A stretch of 64,000 nucleotides of DNA from Pseudoalteromonas sp. 3D05 (GCF_002723455.1 NZ_PDUS01000001.1:252036-316035), one strand, 5' to 3'. Positions 44,846-54,935 are shown, counted from the stretch's first letter. The notes: generated from the sequence alone by a model not told the origin. Numbers and translations: made by a program.

Positions 44846-46447
44846 TTAGAACTGGTTCATTGTATTTGCTTCGCCACCGGCTTTCAGTGCATTGTCACCT
44901 GAGAAATACTCTTTGTGTGTATCTCCCATATTTGAACCTGCTAAGTCTTGGTGCTTAACAGACGCTTGCTCACGACGAATTTCTTGACGTTGAACATCAC
45001 GTACATAAGCCAACATACCTAGGTCGCCGAAATACCCTTCTGATAAAATATCGGTGCTAAGCGCCGCTGTATGATAGGTAGGTAATGTGATTAGGTGATG
45101 GAAAATGCCCGCTTCTCTTGCACCATCACGCTGGAAGTTTTGTACTAATACATCCGCGGCCTGAGCAAGCTCTGTGCCGTCCATCTCTGGAGCCATAAGC
45201 GCTTTGTTGTCGTCAATGCTTGGGTAAGCTGATAAATCTCGTCCTGCATCTTGCCATTCTTGATACACTTGCTCACGGAATTTCAGTGTCCAGTTGAACG
45301 AAGGAGAGTTGTTATAAACAAGTTTTGCATCAGGTACTTGCTCTTTAACTCGGTTTACTAGCTCTGCAATTTGCTTAACATGTGGTTTTTCAGTTTCAAT
45401 CCACAACAGATCTGCCCCTGATTGAAGGCTTGTAACACAGTCTAATACTACGCGGTCTTTTTCAGTGCCTTCACGGAATTGGTACAAACCGTTTTCTAGA
45501 CGGGTTGGTTTACAAAGTTGACCGTTTAGCTTCATCGCGGTATCGCCTTCATTTAAGTCTTCAACTCCATTAATTGGCGTCGTTTCTAAAAATGCGTTGT
45601 ATTGGCTCGCTAAATCCCCAGGCGTTTGTGATACAGGTACTTTTTGCGTTAAACTTGCGCCAAGTGAGTCGGTACGAGCAACAATAACACCGTTATCAAT
45701 ACCCAATTCTAAAAAGGCATAACGAACAGCGTTAATTTTTGCTAAAAAGTCTTCATGCGGTACTGTTACTTTACCTGCTTGGTGACCACATTGTTTTGCA
45801 TCAGATACTTGGTTTTCGATTTGAATGGCACACGCACCTGCCTCAATCATCTTTTTAGCCAGTAAATATGTTGCTTCTTCATTACCAAAACCGGCATCAA
45901 TATCTGCAATGATAGGCACTACATGGCTTTCAAAATTGTTAATTTTGTCAAGTACTGCCTGCACATCACCACCATTTGCTTTTGCAGCATCAAGGTCTTT
46001 AAATAAATGGTCAAGCTCACGGGCATCAGCTTGTTTTAAAAAGGTATAAATTTCTTCAATCAACGCAGGCACTGAAGTTTTCTCGTGCATACTTTGGTCT
46101 GGTAATGGGCCAAACTCAGAACGAAGAGCAGCAACCATCCAACCACTTAAGTATACATAACTGCGCTTAGTCGTTTTTTGGTGGCGCTTAATAGCCATCA
46201 TCATTTGCTGTGCAGTAAAACCATGCCAACAACCAAGTGATTGAGTGTATTGACTTGTGTCTGCATCATAAGCAGCCATGTCTTCACGCATTATGTCAGC
46301 AGTAAATTGAGCAATATCAAGCCCGGTACGAAAGCGGTTTTGTAAGCGCATGCGACTTGCATACTCAGGGTTAATTGCCTGCCATGTTTTGCCCTGTGTT
46401 TCGCAAAGTGTTGCTAGGGTGTCTGTGTGCTGTTGATATGTACTCAT
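44846..46447 (-). CDS. aceA: Isocitrate lyase
   Basis: 533 residues, the long form found in many marine gammaproteobacteria and pseudomonads. It splits isocitrate to glyoxylate and succinate. The catalytic signature is KQCGHQ at 218-223 with Cys220. Other blocks are PIIADIDAGFGNEEATYLLAKKM, IENQVSDAKQCGHQAGKV and LVYNNSPSFNW. AGGA lies 8 nt before the ATG. It is divergent from malate synthase G across 238 bp, so both glyoxylate-shunt enzymes share a control region. Confidence 0.97.
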   Translation of the reverse strand: MSTYQQHTDTLATLCETQGKTWQAINPEYASRMRLQNRFRTGLDIAQFTADIMREDMAAYDADTSQYTQSLGCWHGFTAQQMMMAIKRHQKTTKRSYVYLSGWMVAALRSEFGPLPDQSMHEKTSVPALIEEIYTFLKQADARELDHLFKDLDAAKANGGDVQAVLDKINNFESHVVPIIADIDAGFGNEEATYLLAKKMIEAGACAIQIENQVSDAKQCGHQAGKVTVPHEDFLAKINAVRYAFLELGIDNGVIVARTDSLGASLTQKVPVSQTPGDLASQYNAFLETTPINGVEDLNEGDTAMKLNGQLCKPTRLENGLYQFREGTEKDRVVLDCVTSLQSGADLLWIETEKPHVKQIAELVNRVKEQVPDAKLVYNNSPSFNWTLKFREQVYQEWQDAGRDLSAYPSIDDNKALMAPEMDGTELAQAADVLVQNFQRDGAREAGIFHHLITLPTYHTAALSTDILSEGYFGDLGMLAYVRDVQRQEIRREQASVKHQDLAGSNMGDTHKEYFSGDNALKAGGEANTMNQF

Positions 46448-46685
46448 AATAAAAATCCTTTGAACGGGTTAAGCTAATATTTATTTTGTTGTGAGAGTGG
46501 CTAGGAGAGTTTGCTCCTTAGCGGTTAACTAAACATTAGGCGGATTTTTATGATTTAGTAAATTTATAGTTATTATGCTGAGTATATTTTTTGTGAATGG
46601 CTTAAGGGCACCTATATCGCTATTTTTACGTTATGGTTAGCACATAATAAATTTATGCAGTTCGACCGCTTAAAGGATAGCAACT
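46448..46685. promoter_or_regulatory. Divergent aceA / malate synthase G control region
   Basis: Contains the imperfect dyad GCTAGGAG...CTCCTTAGC (about 46500-46522), close to the aceA side, and AT-rich promoter-like DNA. No known regulator site could be assigned with confidence. Confidence 0.35.
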
Positions 46686-48869
46686 ATGACAACCCACTCT
46701 CACAGTCAATTTGGCTTAACTGTAAATACTCAATTAGCCGACTTTATTAATAATCAATTGTTACCTGGTACTGACGTCAGCGAGCAACAGTTTTGGCAAG
46801 GCTTTGCAAATATAATTGACGAATTAACCCCTATTAACCGTGCATTGCTTGCTAAGCGCGATGCTTTGCAAGCAAAAATTGATGATTATCATCAACGCAA
46901 TCCGCAATGGGATGCTCAGCAATACCACGCATTTTTGAGTGAAATTGGGTATTTAGTTCCTCAACCAGAAGATTTTAAAATAGAAACTCAAAATGTAGAG
47001 CCAGAAATTGCACAATGTGCTGGTCCACAACTTGTTGTGCCTGTAAGTAATGCACGTTTTGCACTAAATGCAGCAAACGCTCGCTGGGGTTCACTGTACG
47101 ATGCACTTTACGGCACGGATGTACTAACAGAAGATGATGGCGCAGAAAAAGGGTCTACCTATAACCCTGTACGAGGTTTTAAAGTCATGGCCTATGCAAG
47201 GCAATTTCTAGATAAGTCTCTGCCTTTGGAGTGTGGCTCTCACATTGAAAGCACCAATTACTCTATCGTCAATGGTCAGCTAATCATTACTTTACGTGAC
47301 AGTTCACAAACATGCTTAAAACAACCTGATCAGTTGGTTGGCTTTGTCGGTGAAGCGCAAAACCCACGCGCTATTTTACTTAAAAACAATGGGCTACATG
47401 TTGAACTGCAAATTGACCATCAGCACCCGATTGGCAAAGCTGATAAAGCAGGCCTAATAGATGTTGTATTAGAAGCCACTTTAACCACCATTATGGATTG
47501 TGAAGACTCTGTAGCAGCCGTTGATGCACAAGATAAAGTTCAGGTGTACCAGAACTGGCTTGGCTTAATGAATGGCAGTTTAGTTGAGTCATTTACCAAA
47601 GGCGGGCAAACGGTAGAGCGCTCATTATCTAGCGATCGCCACTTCACTGGGCTTGATGGTAAACAATTGACACTAAAAGGTCGCAGCATGATGTTTGTCC
47701 GAAATGTTGGTCACCTCATGACAAACCCTGCAATCCAAGATAGCAAAGGCGACGATGTATTTGAAGGTATCATGGATGCGATGATCACCGTAACTGCCGC
47801 ACTTCATGATTTAAATGGCCAAAGTGCAGTGAAGAACTCATCTGCAACAAGCATCAATATTGTAAAACCCAAGATGCATGGCCCTGAAGAAGTGGCATTT
47901 ACAAATACTTTATTTTCGCGCGTTGAAGAAGTATTAAATCTTCCCCAAAATACCATTAAAATGGGTATTATGGATGAAGAGCGCCGTACCTCAGTAAACT
48001 TAAAGGCGTGTATTGAAGCCGCTAAGAAGCGCGTTGTGTTTATTAATACCGGGTTCTTAGACCGCACTGGCGATGAAATACACACTTCAATGCAAGCTGG
48101 TGTAGTCATGCCAAAAGCAGCTATCAAGCAACAACCTTGGATCAGCGCGTATGAAGATAGAAATGTTGATATTGGTTTACAAACAGGATTAAGTGGCCGA
48201 GCTCAAATTGGCAAAGGGATGTGGCCAATGCCTGATAAAATGGCATTAATGATGGATCAAAAAGTTGCCCACCCACAGTCTGGTGCTAATACCGCCTGGG
48301 TGCCCTCTCCTACCGCTGCGACACTGCATGCGATGCACTATCATGATATTGATGTATTTACCTGTCAGAAGCGCATTGCACAGCGTAAGGAAGCAAGCTT
48401 GAGTGATTTACTTACTCCACCTTTGATGGACGACCCAAGCTCACTAAGTAAAGAAGACATCCAAGCAGAGCTTGATAACAATGCACAAGGTATTTTAGGG
48501 TATGTTGTGCGCTGGATTGACCAAGGCATTGGCTGTTCAAAAGTGCCTGACATTAACCACATTGGATTAATGGAAGATCGCGCTACACTGAGGATTTCAA
48601 GCCAACATATGGCTAACTGGTTAGCTCATGGCGTGTGTACTCAAGCCCAAGTTGAAAGCACAATGGCAAAAATGGCAAAAGTGGTTGATGGCCAAAATGC
48701 ACATGACTCGGCGTATACTAATATGGCTGACTCACCTCAAAGCCTGAGCAATAGTATTGCCTATCAAGCTGCTCTAGCCCTTGTTATTGAAGGCACTAAA
48801 CAGCCTAGTGGATATACTGAACCTTTACTGCATTCTTTTCGTATCAAATATAAAGCAATGCAGAGATAA
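46686..48869 (+). CDS. glcB: Malate synthase G
   Basis: 727 residues, the length of type G enzymes. Condenses glyoxylate with acetyl-CoA to malate. Recognisable blocks are [90 protein letters not shown] and the late [25 protein letters not shown] lies upstream of the ATG. Pairs with aceA to run the glyoxylate shunt on acetate or fatty acids. A terminator follows. Confidence 0.96.
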   Translation: MTTHSHSQFGLTVNTQLADFINNQLLPGTDVSEQQFWQGFANIIDELTPINRALLAKRDALQAKIDDYHQRNPQWDAQQYHAFLSEIGYLVPQPEDFKIETQNVEPEIAQCAGPQLVVPVSNARFALNAANARWGSLYDALYGTDVLTEDDGAEKGSTYNPVRGFKVMAYARQFLDKSLPLECGSHIESTNYSIVNGQLIITLRDSSQTCLKQPDQLVGFVGEAQNPRAILLKNNGLHVELQIDHQHPIGKADKAGLIDVVLEATLTTIMDCEDSVAAVDAQDKVQVYQNWLGLMNGSLVESFTKGGQTVERSLSSDRHFTGLDGKQLTLKGRSMMFVRNVGHLMTNPAIQDSKGDDVFEGIMDAMITVTAALHDLNGQSAVKNSSATSINIVKPKMHGPEEVAFTNTLFSRVEEVLNLPQNTIKMGIMDEERRTSVNLKACIEAAKKRVVFINTGFLDRTGDEIHTSMQAGVVMPKAAIKQQPWISAYEDRNVDIGLQTGLSGRAQIGKGMWPMPDKMALMMDQKVAHPQSGANTAWVPSPTAATLHAMHYHDIDVFTCQKRIAQRKEASLSDLLTPPLMDDPSSLSKEDIQAELDNNAQGILGYVVRWIDQGIGCSKVPDINHIGLMEDRATLRISSQHMANWLAHGVCTQAQVESTMAKMAKVVDGQNAHDSAYTNMADSPQSLSNSIAYQAALALVIEGTKQPSGYTEPLLHSFRIKYKAMQR

Positions 48870-48898
48870 CTCCCCCTTCGAGTTTATTTGTGTCATAT

Positions 48899-48923
48899 AG
48901 CCAGCCTCTAGGTTGGCTTTTTT
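48899..48923 (+). terminator. Intrinsic terminator of malate synthase G
   Basis: AGCCAGCC, loop TCTA, GGTTGGCT and a T run of eight, about 30 bp past the stop. Confidence 0.9.
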
Positions 48924-48966
48924 TTGCTCACCCATAACTACAATGAATGGCTAACATTCAGCAATC

Positions 48967-48994
48967 AAAAAAAAGCGCATTAAAAATAATGCGC
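48967..48994 (-). terminator. Minus-strand terminator-like hairpin
   Basis: GCGCATTA / TAATGCGC around AAAA, with an A-tract that becomes a T-tract on the minus strand. It is about 215 bp past the YebC-family stop, so it may end that transcript after the repeat-like DNA between. Confidence 0.6.
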
Positions 48995-49208
48995 CTTGAA
49001 TAATGTATTAACTACTGAGAATGCAGAGCTCGCACAGTAGAAATAACTCTTACTAAGTTCATTCTCTGTTACGCGGCACCTTTTATCCTCTATTGTGAGG
49101 TAGGCGCGTGTCGCGATAAATGACGACCTACGACTACGCGACGGCAATACTTGTCGGCGAGTGGCTTGCCACCGCAAACGTCCTCATTTTCGCGAGGTAA
49201 ATTCGCTG
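48995..49208. repeat. GC-richer repeat-like intergenic DNA
   Basis: About 210 bp between two terminators and the YebC-family gene. It is visibly richer in GC than its surroundings, with many CG steps and small palindromes such as GTGGCTTGCCAC (49161-49172). A 65-codon open stretch on the minus strand (48980-49177) looks non-coding. It resembles dispersed REP-like sequences, but no second copy is present in this window. Confidence 0.4.
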
Positions 49209-49940
49209 CTACCCTTCACTCACAACCGTTGCATTGTGATAAACGTTTTGTACATCGTCACAATCTTCAAGCATGTTGATAAACTTATCAAAGTTAGCAA
49301 TATCATCTTCATCAGTGATATCTACGTGCACTTGCGGCACAAAGGTAATTTCGTCTACTTCAAAAATAATACCTTCAAATACTTCTTCCAACGCTGTTTT
49401 TGCTTTGTAGTATTCAGTATGAGGAGCAAACACAGAAACCTTTCCATTCTCAACTTCAACATCAGTGACATCAACGTCAGCCATCATCAGCGCTTCTAAC
49501 ACAACTTCATCGTCATCACCACTGAAGCCGAGTACAGCTAAATGGTCAAACATGTGCGCAACACAGCCTGGCGTGCCTATTTTTGATTCTGTTTTTGTGA
49601 AAGGTAAACGAACATCTTTGATGGTACGATTTGGGTTGTCGGTCAAGCAGTCAACAATAACCATACAGTTACCAGGTCCATATCCCTCATAACGGGCTGT
49701 GGAGTAATCTTCTCCTGCACCACCTGCTGCTTTTTTTATTGCATTGTCAATAACGTGGGCTGGAACTTGATCACGCTTAGCGCGGTCAATAATGCGTTTC
49801 AGCGCTTGGTTAACCTCAGGATCAGGCTCACCATTTTTGGCGACAACGTAAATTTCTTTACCGTATTTAGAATTAACTTTAGTCTTTGCATTGGCTGTTT
49901 TAGCCATTGAACTTTTGCGGACTTCAAATGCTCTGCCCAT
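49209..49940 (-). CDS. YebC/PmpR family protein, YeeN-type
   Basis: 243 residues. The start [21 protein letters not shown] and the blocks KIDRAK-like [46 protein letters not shown] and [13 protein letters not shown] match the YebC/YeeN family. It is closer to E. coli YeeN than to YebC. Family members bind DNA as regulators, and some act as translation factors that relieve stalling at proline stretches. Monocistronic; its downstream region is repeat-like. Confidence 0.92.
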   Translation of the reverse strand: MGRAFEVRKSSMAKTANAKTKVNSKYGKEIYVVAKNGEPDPEVNQALKRIIDRAKRDQVPAHVIDNAIKKAAGGAGEDYSTARYEGYGPGNCMVIVDCLTDNPNRTIKDVRLPFTKTESKIGTPGCVAHMFDHLAVLGFSGDDDEVVLEALMMADVDVTDVEVENGKVSVFAPHTEYYKAKTALEEVFEGIIFEVDEITFVPQVHVDITDEDDIANFDKFINMLEDCDDVQNVYHNATVVSEG

Positions 49941-50100
49941 CTTGTGCCTCTGATTTAATATCGGTATTACTTATATTTTAACAACTCAGGTAGTGTTGAG
50001 CTAGTAGCTAAAATCACAATTATTCAAATTCACCTCAAATAGATGAATTACCAACCAAACTAAAGACACAAGGCAATTTAACATAATAATGATTACAGCA

Positions 50101-50724
50101 TTAATTATGATTTAACGCGGGTGTTTTTGCTAAATCATCAACTAATTCTGCAAGCTCACTAAAGTGATGCAAAATATAATCCGCCTGCTTTGCATAATCA
50201 GGAATTACATCAGGTGCATAAAGACAAGAGCGCATTTTTGCATTTTTAGCAGCTTGTATATCATACAAATAATCGCCAACGTAAATTAACTTGTGTTGCT
50301 CTAACTCCCACAGCGTGGCTATTGCATTTAAAGCGCTAGGGTTTGGCTTTGGTGGGGCGTCGCTGCGTGTTAGTACAGTTTTAATGGGTAATGGGTTGTT
50401 TTTGAGTTTAAGCGCAGCTGCTTGATCATAGTTTCGTGTCACTATAGCCATTGGAATACCTATTTTATTGAGGTAGTCCACAGTTTGAGCAACACCTGGC
50501 AGTAAGGTCGCATGTTGTGCATCAATAAGCTCATGCTGATGCACAATGTTCATCGCTTCTTCACGCATATAAGGAGAGGGGAGTGCTGCAATGAAACTCA
50601 GCAGGTCGTGATCCGCAGGGCAATTAAGCTGTGCCTTAATCAGCGTAAAGTCCAACTCGGAAGATACTAAGGTACCGTCAAGGTCAAAAATTACGCCTTC
50701 AATACAGTGGTTATCAATATCCAT
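50101..50724 (-). CDS. HAD-superfamily phosphatase (phosphoglycolate phosphatase-like)
   Basis: About 207 residues. HAD motif I is VIFDLDGTLVSSELDF with the Asp nucleophile and its +2 Asp; motif II is IVTRNYD, motif III the Lys in PPKPNPSAL, and motif IV YVGDYLYDIQAA. The cap domain is small and helical. It would dephosphorylate a small sugar or glycolate-like phosphate, with substrate unassigned. ATG 50724 is chosen: AAGGA lies 6 nt upstream, while the upstream extension to 50766 has no such site. Confidence 0.9.
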   Translation of the reverse strand: MDIDNHCIEGVIFDLDGTLVSSELDFTLIKAQLNCPADHDLLSFIAALPSPYMREEAMNIVHQHELIDAQHATLLPGVAQTVDYLNKIGIPMAIVTRNYDQAAALKLKNNPLPIKTVLTRSDAPPKPNPSALNAIATLWELEQHKLIYVGDYLYDIQAAKNAKMRSCLYAPDVIPDYAKQADYILHHFSELAELVDDLAKTPALNHN

Positions 50725-50830
50725 ACTAATCCTTGTATATGATTGGTTTTTCATGGTATCTCTCACGTTACTTTAAGATAGTTTACGCACTTGAATATGC
50801 AAACGATCATGCATATTTTTTTAGAGATTT

Positions 50831-50858
50831 AAAAACGCGCGCAAAACTACTGCGCGCG
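50831..50858 (-). terminator. Terminator of the M1 peptidase operon
   Basis: On the minus strand, CGCGCGC hairpin (CGCGCGC/GCGCGCG, 7 bp) followed by TTTTT, about 70 bp past the last gene of the operon. Confidence 0.85.
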
Positions 50859-50927
50859 AAAGTTGGGATTCATAGAAGCGTTTGATTAAACTTTGGCGTT
50901 TAAACACTTAAGCATATAGCTCTTTAG

Positions 50928-51443
50928 TTATGGCTTTGAGGGCAACCCCTCTTTAGGCTCAAAACGTGCCTCGAGCCATGTATCACTTTGCGTAAAGTGT
51001 AATGTTTTCACTTTACCTCGCCCTTCAACATTCACCATATTAACTTGAGCAGGCCAAAGATCTCTTAGCGCACCGTGACTCATTCTAATTCCTTTAATAC
51101 CTTTAGGAATTGGCGCTTCTTGATACACCCAAAAGAATTTACCATCCACTTGCGCTCCCACTTCGCTAAGCGTTAAAGGCTCACCATTGAGAGTTTGAAG
51201 GGCAACATGCGATTCAACATAGTTAACGAAGCGTTGTTGATCTGCTTTATTGCTAATAATATCAGCGCCTCCTGGGAACAAATGTTCCACAGCATGTTCT
51301 GTATCATGTAAATAAAAGCGATGCATAAGCTCAATATTACTTGTTCTTTTATTGAATAACACCGTTGTTACAGATGCTTTAAGTTGATGCGCCATAGCCG
51401 GCGCAGCAATCAGCAAAGCTAAAAAAATGAGCATTATGCGCAT
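50928..51443 (-). CDS. Secreted DUF6702-like protein
   Basis: 171 residues with a signal peptide (AAPAMAHQ). The mature protein begins with His and carries a conserved-looking HRFYLHDTEHAVE block and a mostly beta C-terminal part. I believe this is the DUF6702 family, which is commonly found next to M1 peptidases; no enzymatic motif is seen. It overlaps the M1 peptidase stop by one base, so the pair is coupled, and a periplasmic helper role for the peptidase is plausible. Confidence 0.75.
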   Translation of the reverse strand: MRIMLIFLALLIAAPAMAHQLKASVTTVLFNKRTSNIELMHRFYLHDTEHAVEHLFPGGADIISNKADQQRFVNYVESHVALQTLNGEPLTLSEVGAQVDGKFFWVYQEAPIPKGIKGIRMSHGALRDLWPAQVNMVNVEGRGKVKTLHFTQSDTWLEARFEPKEGLPSKP

Positions 51444-53884
51444 TAATTTTGCTCCTTAGTATCGTCTTTTTCATCGTCTTTTTTAAGCTCTGTTTTGATA
51501 TCTTGCATGATATCGCGACGTACTTTAGCAGTGCTCTTTTTACGCTTATACACTTCAATACGCGAAGGAATAATTTGACGTGGATAATGATTATTTTCAA
51601 CATTTACATCCGCCGTTTCCCAGCGAGGGTCTACCGACACAGACACAAGGTTTTTGTCTTTATCAGTAATTATTAGCTTTTGCACATGTTTATGGTTACG
51701 GCGCCAGATCTCAGCAGGTATAGTCTGCATTTCTTTGCTGCCATCTTCATAGGTTAGTTCTAGCAAAATAGGCATTACTAGACCGCCTACGTTTGAAAAC
51801 TCAAGAACATAATAGTTTTTATCTTCTTCGATAGCGCGATCAAACACTTTACGTTCCCAAGGTTTAAGCCCCTTTAAGAACTTGTTATACGCGTTACGCT
51901 CTTTGTTGGTCACAGTAAAACGATCATTGCCATCGTAGAAATCTGTCACATCTGGGTTTTCATCAACCCATAGTTTTTTACCTTCTGCTTTATTCCGTTC
52001 AACGAAAAGCGGCATAGGCTTATCTGCTTCAATATCACGTAAACGATTAAAGTCTATATCAGGATTTTTAGTATCAAGCTGTAGTTTGTAAACTTTATCT
52101 AAAGAGATATCGACATGGTCAGTGGTATAGAACCAGCCACGCCAGAACCAATCTAAATCAACACCAGACGCTTCTTCCATGGTACGGAAAAAGTCAGCAG
52201 GAGTAGGGCGCTTATACTTCCAGCGCTGCGCATACTCTTTAAAGGCAAAATCAAACAACTCACGGCCTAACACGACTTCTCGCAAGATATTTAACGCAGC
52301 TGCCGGCTTGGTGTAAGCATTAGGGCCTAAACGTAATACACTGTCAGACTGTGTCATTACAGGCACTTGGTTTTCTGATTTCATATAAGCAACAATATCG
52401 CGCGGCTCTACGCCCCATGGGATAGTATGATCCCACTCTCGGCCTGCCACACCATCTAAGAAGCTATTTAAACCTTCATCCATCCATGTCCATTGGCGTT
52501 CGTCTGAATTTACAATCATAGGAAAGTAGATGTGACCCACTTCATGAATTACCACACCAATCAAAAAGCGTTTCTCAGCTTGTGAATAAGTACGAGTACC
52601 ATCATCTTGTAATTCCGTACGAGGACCATTGAAGGTAATCATAGGGTATTCCATGCCACCTACAGGGCCATTTACTGATTGTGCGACAGGGTAGGGGTAG
52701 TCAAATGAAAAGCGCGAATACACCTCCATGGTATGAACCACAGACTCAGTAGAATACTTTTTCCATAAATCGCCCCCTTCTTTAGGGAAGAATGACATTG
52801 CCATAACCAATGGCTGCTCATCTCCACCTTGCTGGTAGCCTTTAGCATCCCACATAAACTTACGTGATGACGCCCATGCAAAATCACGCACGTTTTCAGC
52901 TTTGAAGTGCCATGTTTTTGTTTTATCGGTGCCTTGTTTTTCGTTCTCTAAGGCTTCTTCTTCTGTCACGATAAAAACAGGGCGCTTAGCGTTTTCAGCG
53001 TCTTTTAAACGGTTACGTTGGGTGCGTGTAAGTACTGAGCTTGCGTTATCAAGCTTACCTGTAGCAGACACAATATGGTCAGCTGGCACCGTTAGCTCAA
53101 CATCGTAATCACCGAACTCTAGAGTAAATTCACCGCTACCTAAAAAGGCTTTATTGGTCCACGCTTCGTAATCAGTGTAAGCAGCTAGGCGAGGGAACCA
53201 CTGCGCAAGCAAGAATATATCATTGCCATCGTCCTCAAAATGCTCATAACCAGAGCGCGCACCTACCGCATCTTCCTCAACAATGTTAAACGCAAAGTCC
53301 ATGCTAAACTCAACGTCTTTACCTGGCTTTAATGGCTCATTTAAATCAATGCGCATTAAGGTATCTACAACCGTTACCTTAAGCTCATCACCACTATCAT
53401 CTTTAACATTCGCAATTGCGAAGCCGAGTTCGTTGTCACTCATAAACTGCTGGCGGCGTAACTGTCCTAAACTTAATTTGGTAGCTTTAGCATCAGGGCG
53501 CCCTTGTAATGCAGCTCCTTTAAACGTGGCGGTTCGTTCTGCAATTGAGTCACTTTTGAATATGTTTTGATCTAACTGTAACCAAAGGTATTTTAACGTA
53601 TGCGGCGAGTTATTTTTATATTCTATTGTTTGACTCGCACTAAGGCGGCGTTGTTTTTCATCTAATTTAGCATCAATCTCGTAGTTTACTTCTTGTTGCC
53701 AATATTTTTCACCCGGCTCACCCGCTGCACTTCTATATACATTAGGAGTAGGCAGGGCTTCATCTAATTGACGAAACTTATCAACAAACGACCCTTTTGT
53801 TTGCTCTACAGATGATGCAGCCACTGTACCTGAGAACGCAAGAGGCACAAGCAGTGAGCCTAAAGTAACAACCGCCTTTTTCAT
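51443..53884 (-). CDS. Exported M1-family metallopeptidase (aminopeptidase N type)
   Basis: 813 residues with a signal peptide after MKKAVV. The zinc site is HEVGH (447-451) followed 18 residues later by Glu470 in WMDEG, the gluzincin pattern, and the exopeptidase-type GGMEYPM occurs before it. It would trim peptides in the periplasm. ATG 53884 is chosen: AGGA lies 7 nt upstream; the in-frame ATG at 53932 would add 16 non-leader residues. The promoter must lie in the 113 bp before MITE-like copy 3, or inside that element. Confidence 0.93.
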   Translation of the reverse strand: MKKAVVTLGSLLVPLAFSGTVAASSVEQTKGSFVDKFRQLDEALPTPNVYRSAAGEPGEKYWQQEVNYEIDAKLDEKQRRLSASQTIEYKNNSPHTLKYLWLQLDQNIFKSDSIAERTATFKGAALQGRPDAKATKLSLGQLRRQQFMSDNELGFAIANVKDDSGDELKVTVVDTLMRIDLNEPLKPGKDVEFSMDFAFNIVEEDAVGARSGYEHFEDDGNDIFLLAQWFPRLAAYTDYEAWTNKAFLGSGEFTLEFGDYDVELTVPADHIVSATGKLDNASSVLTRTQRNRLKDAENAKRPVFIVTEEEALENEKQGTDKTKTWHFKAENVRDFAWASSRKFMWDAKGYQQGGDEQPLVMAMSFFPKEGGDLWKKYSTESVVHTMEVYSRFSFDYPYPVAQSVNGPVGGMEYPMITFNGPRTELQDDGTRTYSQAEKRFLIGVVIHEVGHIYFPMIVNSDERQWTWMDEGLNSFLDGVAGREWDHTIPWGVEPRDIVAYMKSENQVPVMTQSDSVLRLGPNAYTKPAAALNILREVVLGRELFDFAFKEYAQRWKYKRPTPADFFRTMEEASGVDLDWFWRGWFYTTDHVDISLDKVYKLQLDTKNPDIDFNRLRDIEADKPMPLFVERNKAEGKKLWVDENPDVTDFYDGNDRFTVTNKERNAYNKFLKGLKPWERKVFDRAIEEDKNYYVLEFSNVGGLVMPILLELTYEDGSKEMQTIPAEIWRRNHKHVQKLIITDKDKNLVSVSVDPRWETADVNVENNHYPRQIIPSRIEVYKRKKSTAKVRRDIMQDIKTELKKDDEKDDTKEQN

Positions 53885-53997
53885 AATTAATCCTGTTAAA
53901 TATTCGTAAGCGTACTGTGTCAAATTAATCAAATAAGTTCAATTTTATAGCGACCAACCCCCCCATTAATAGGTTAAACAATTTATTAATGCTAATA

Positions 53998-54193
53998 AAC
54001 CTGAACTCTGGATAATAAATCTATCTCCAGCGGCTACTTTCAACGCTAACTGCGTTGAATTTACTTGCAATAGGCTAGCTATTGACGCGTAAATTCGCCT
54101 TGTTATCGCTAAAAGTCTCCGGCTGGAGACTAATAAATATATTTGTGATTTAATATCAATACATTAGTACACCTCTTAACCAGAGTTCAGGTT
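53998..54193 (-). mobile_element. MITE-like element B, copy 3 (complete, inverted)
   Basis: 196 bp with ends AACCTGAACTCTGG and CCAGAGTTCAGGTT, flanked by AATA on both sides (53994-53997 and 54194-54197) as a target duplication. By eye it differs from copy 2 at only about four positions, so the spread looks recent. No ORF. It sits 114 bp upstream of the M1 peptidase start codon. Confidence 0.93.
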
Positions 54194-54203
54194 AATAATA
54201 AAA

Positions 54204-54220
54204 TGTAAAGGGGGTTTACA
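54204..54220 (-). repeat. 17-bp dyad, exact copy 2
   Basis: TGTAAAGGGGGTTTACA on the plus strand, the reverse complement of TGTAAACCCCCTTTACA, ten bases past the MITE-like copy. Confidence 0.75.
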
Positions 54221-54323
54221 CTTATGCACGCACGCCATCACTGACATTATTTTGTTGATAGTTCAGCTTTAATTCAGACGATTACTCTAAGCTATAACTA
54301 AGTGAATGAGGTAGGAGTAAAGC

Positions 54324-54566
54324 ATGAAATTTTATATCATAAAAAAAGATCAATGTGTTGCTGCCATTCCAGCCCAGGAATCTATATTGAATGAGTACCA
54401 AAAAAAAGGCTTTAAATTTGTAGAAATCATAGCTGCTAGGGATGAAAATGATGCATTAAATCGCCATCCAAAAAGTACTATCAACCATAAAAAGTGGCGT
54501 GCTTTATGCACAGTTTCACTGCTTTTTATGATAATTTTAAGTATTTACACTTTTATCGGTGAATAG
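54324..54566 (+). CDS. Small single-helix membrane protein, paralogue 1
   Basis: 80 residues: a soluble N-terminal part (MKFYIIKKDQCVAAIPAQES) and one C-terminal membrane helix (about 61-77). GGAG lies upstream of the ATG. The N-terminal pattern (K/D)FYI(I/L)KK-Q---AIPA is shared with the gene at 54696, as is the spacing to the helix, so the two are paralogues from an old duplication. No family was recognised. It lies upstream of sbcD-sbcC but is separated by a dyad and its twin. Confidence 0.7.
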   Translation: MKFYIIKKDQCVAAIPAQESILNEYQKKGFKFVEIIAARDENDALNRHPKSTINHKKWRALCTVSLLFMIILSIYTFIGE

Positions 54567-54622
54567 TTAATTTTTTAGTTGATCTTTACCCTCTTTTGTA
54601 TTTAAAATCGCCCACTTTTTTG

Positions 54623-54660
54623 ATTTGAGTAAATTATATAACACTTTAATTTACTCAAAT
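54623..54660. promoter_or_regulatory. 14-bp perfect inverted repeat between the two small paralogues
   Basis: ATTTGAGTAAATTA (54623-54636) and TAATTTACTCAAAT (54647-54660) with a 10-base loop. No T-tract follows, so it may be an operator for the second gene, or a processing or terminator stem for the first. Confidence 0.5.
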
Positions 54661-54695
54661 GCATTCAGAAACAAAGCAGCAAACACGGTGGCCGT

Positions 54696-54935
54696 ATGGA
54701 TTTTTATATCCTAAAAAAACAACAAGAACTTATTGCAATCCCAGCAGACGAACAAAGTTGTAAGCAATACCTTGATTCTGGTTATTTTTATATTGATAAA
54801 GTAGCTGCTTGTAATGAAACAAATGCCATAAAGGCACTTCAAGCTAAGCAAACTAAAGCGATTAAAATTCCTCTTGCGATGGCTTTATTAGCACTGCCTA
54901 TGATTATCTTTGCATGGTACAGTTTAAGCGCTTAA
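54696..54935 (+). CDS. Small single-helix membrane protein, paralogue 2
   Basis: 79 residues: soluble N-terminus (MDFYILKKQQELIAIPADEQ) and a C-terminal membrane helix (about 59-77). GGTGG lies upstream of the ATG. Similar in order and length to the protein at 54324. Function unknown; possible modulators of a membrane partner. It ends about 75 bp before sbcD. Confidence 0.7.
   Translation: MDFYILKKQQELIAIPADEQSCKQYLDSGYFYIDKVAACNETNAIKALQAKQTKAIKIPLAMALLALPMIIFAWYSLSA

Noticed and set aside
48980..49177. Minus-strand ORF of 65 codons near the malate synthase G terminator
   Set aside because: It overlaps a terminator and the GC-rich repeat-like segment and has no start signal; most likely non-coding.
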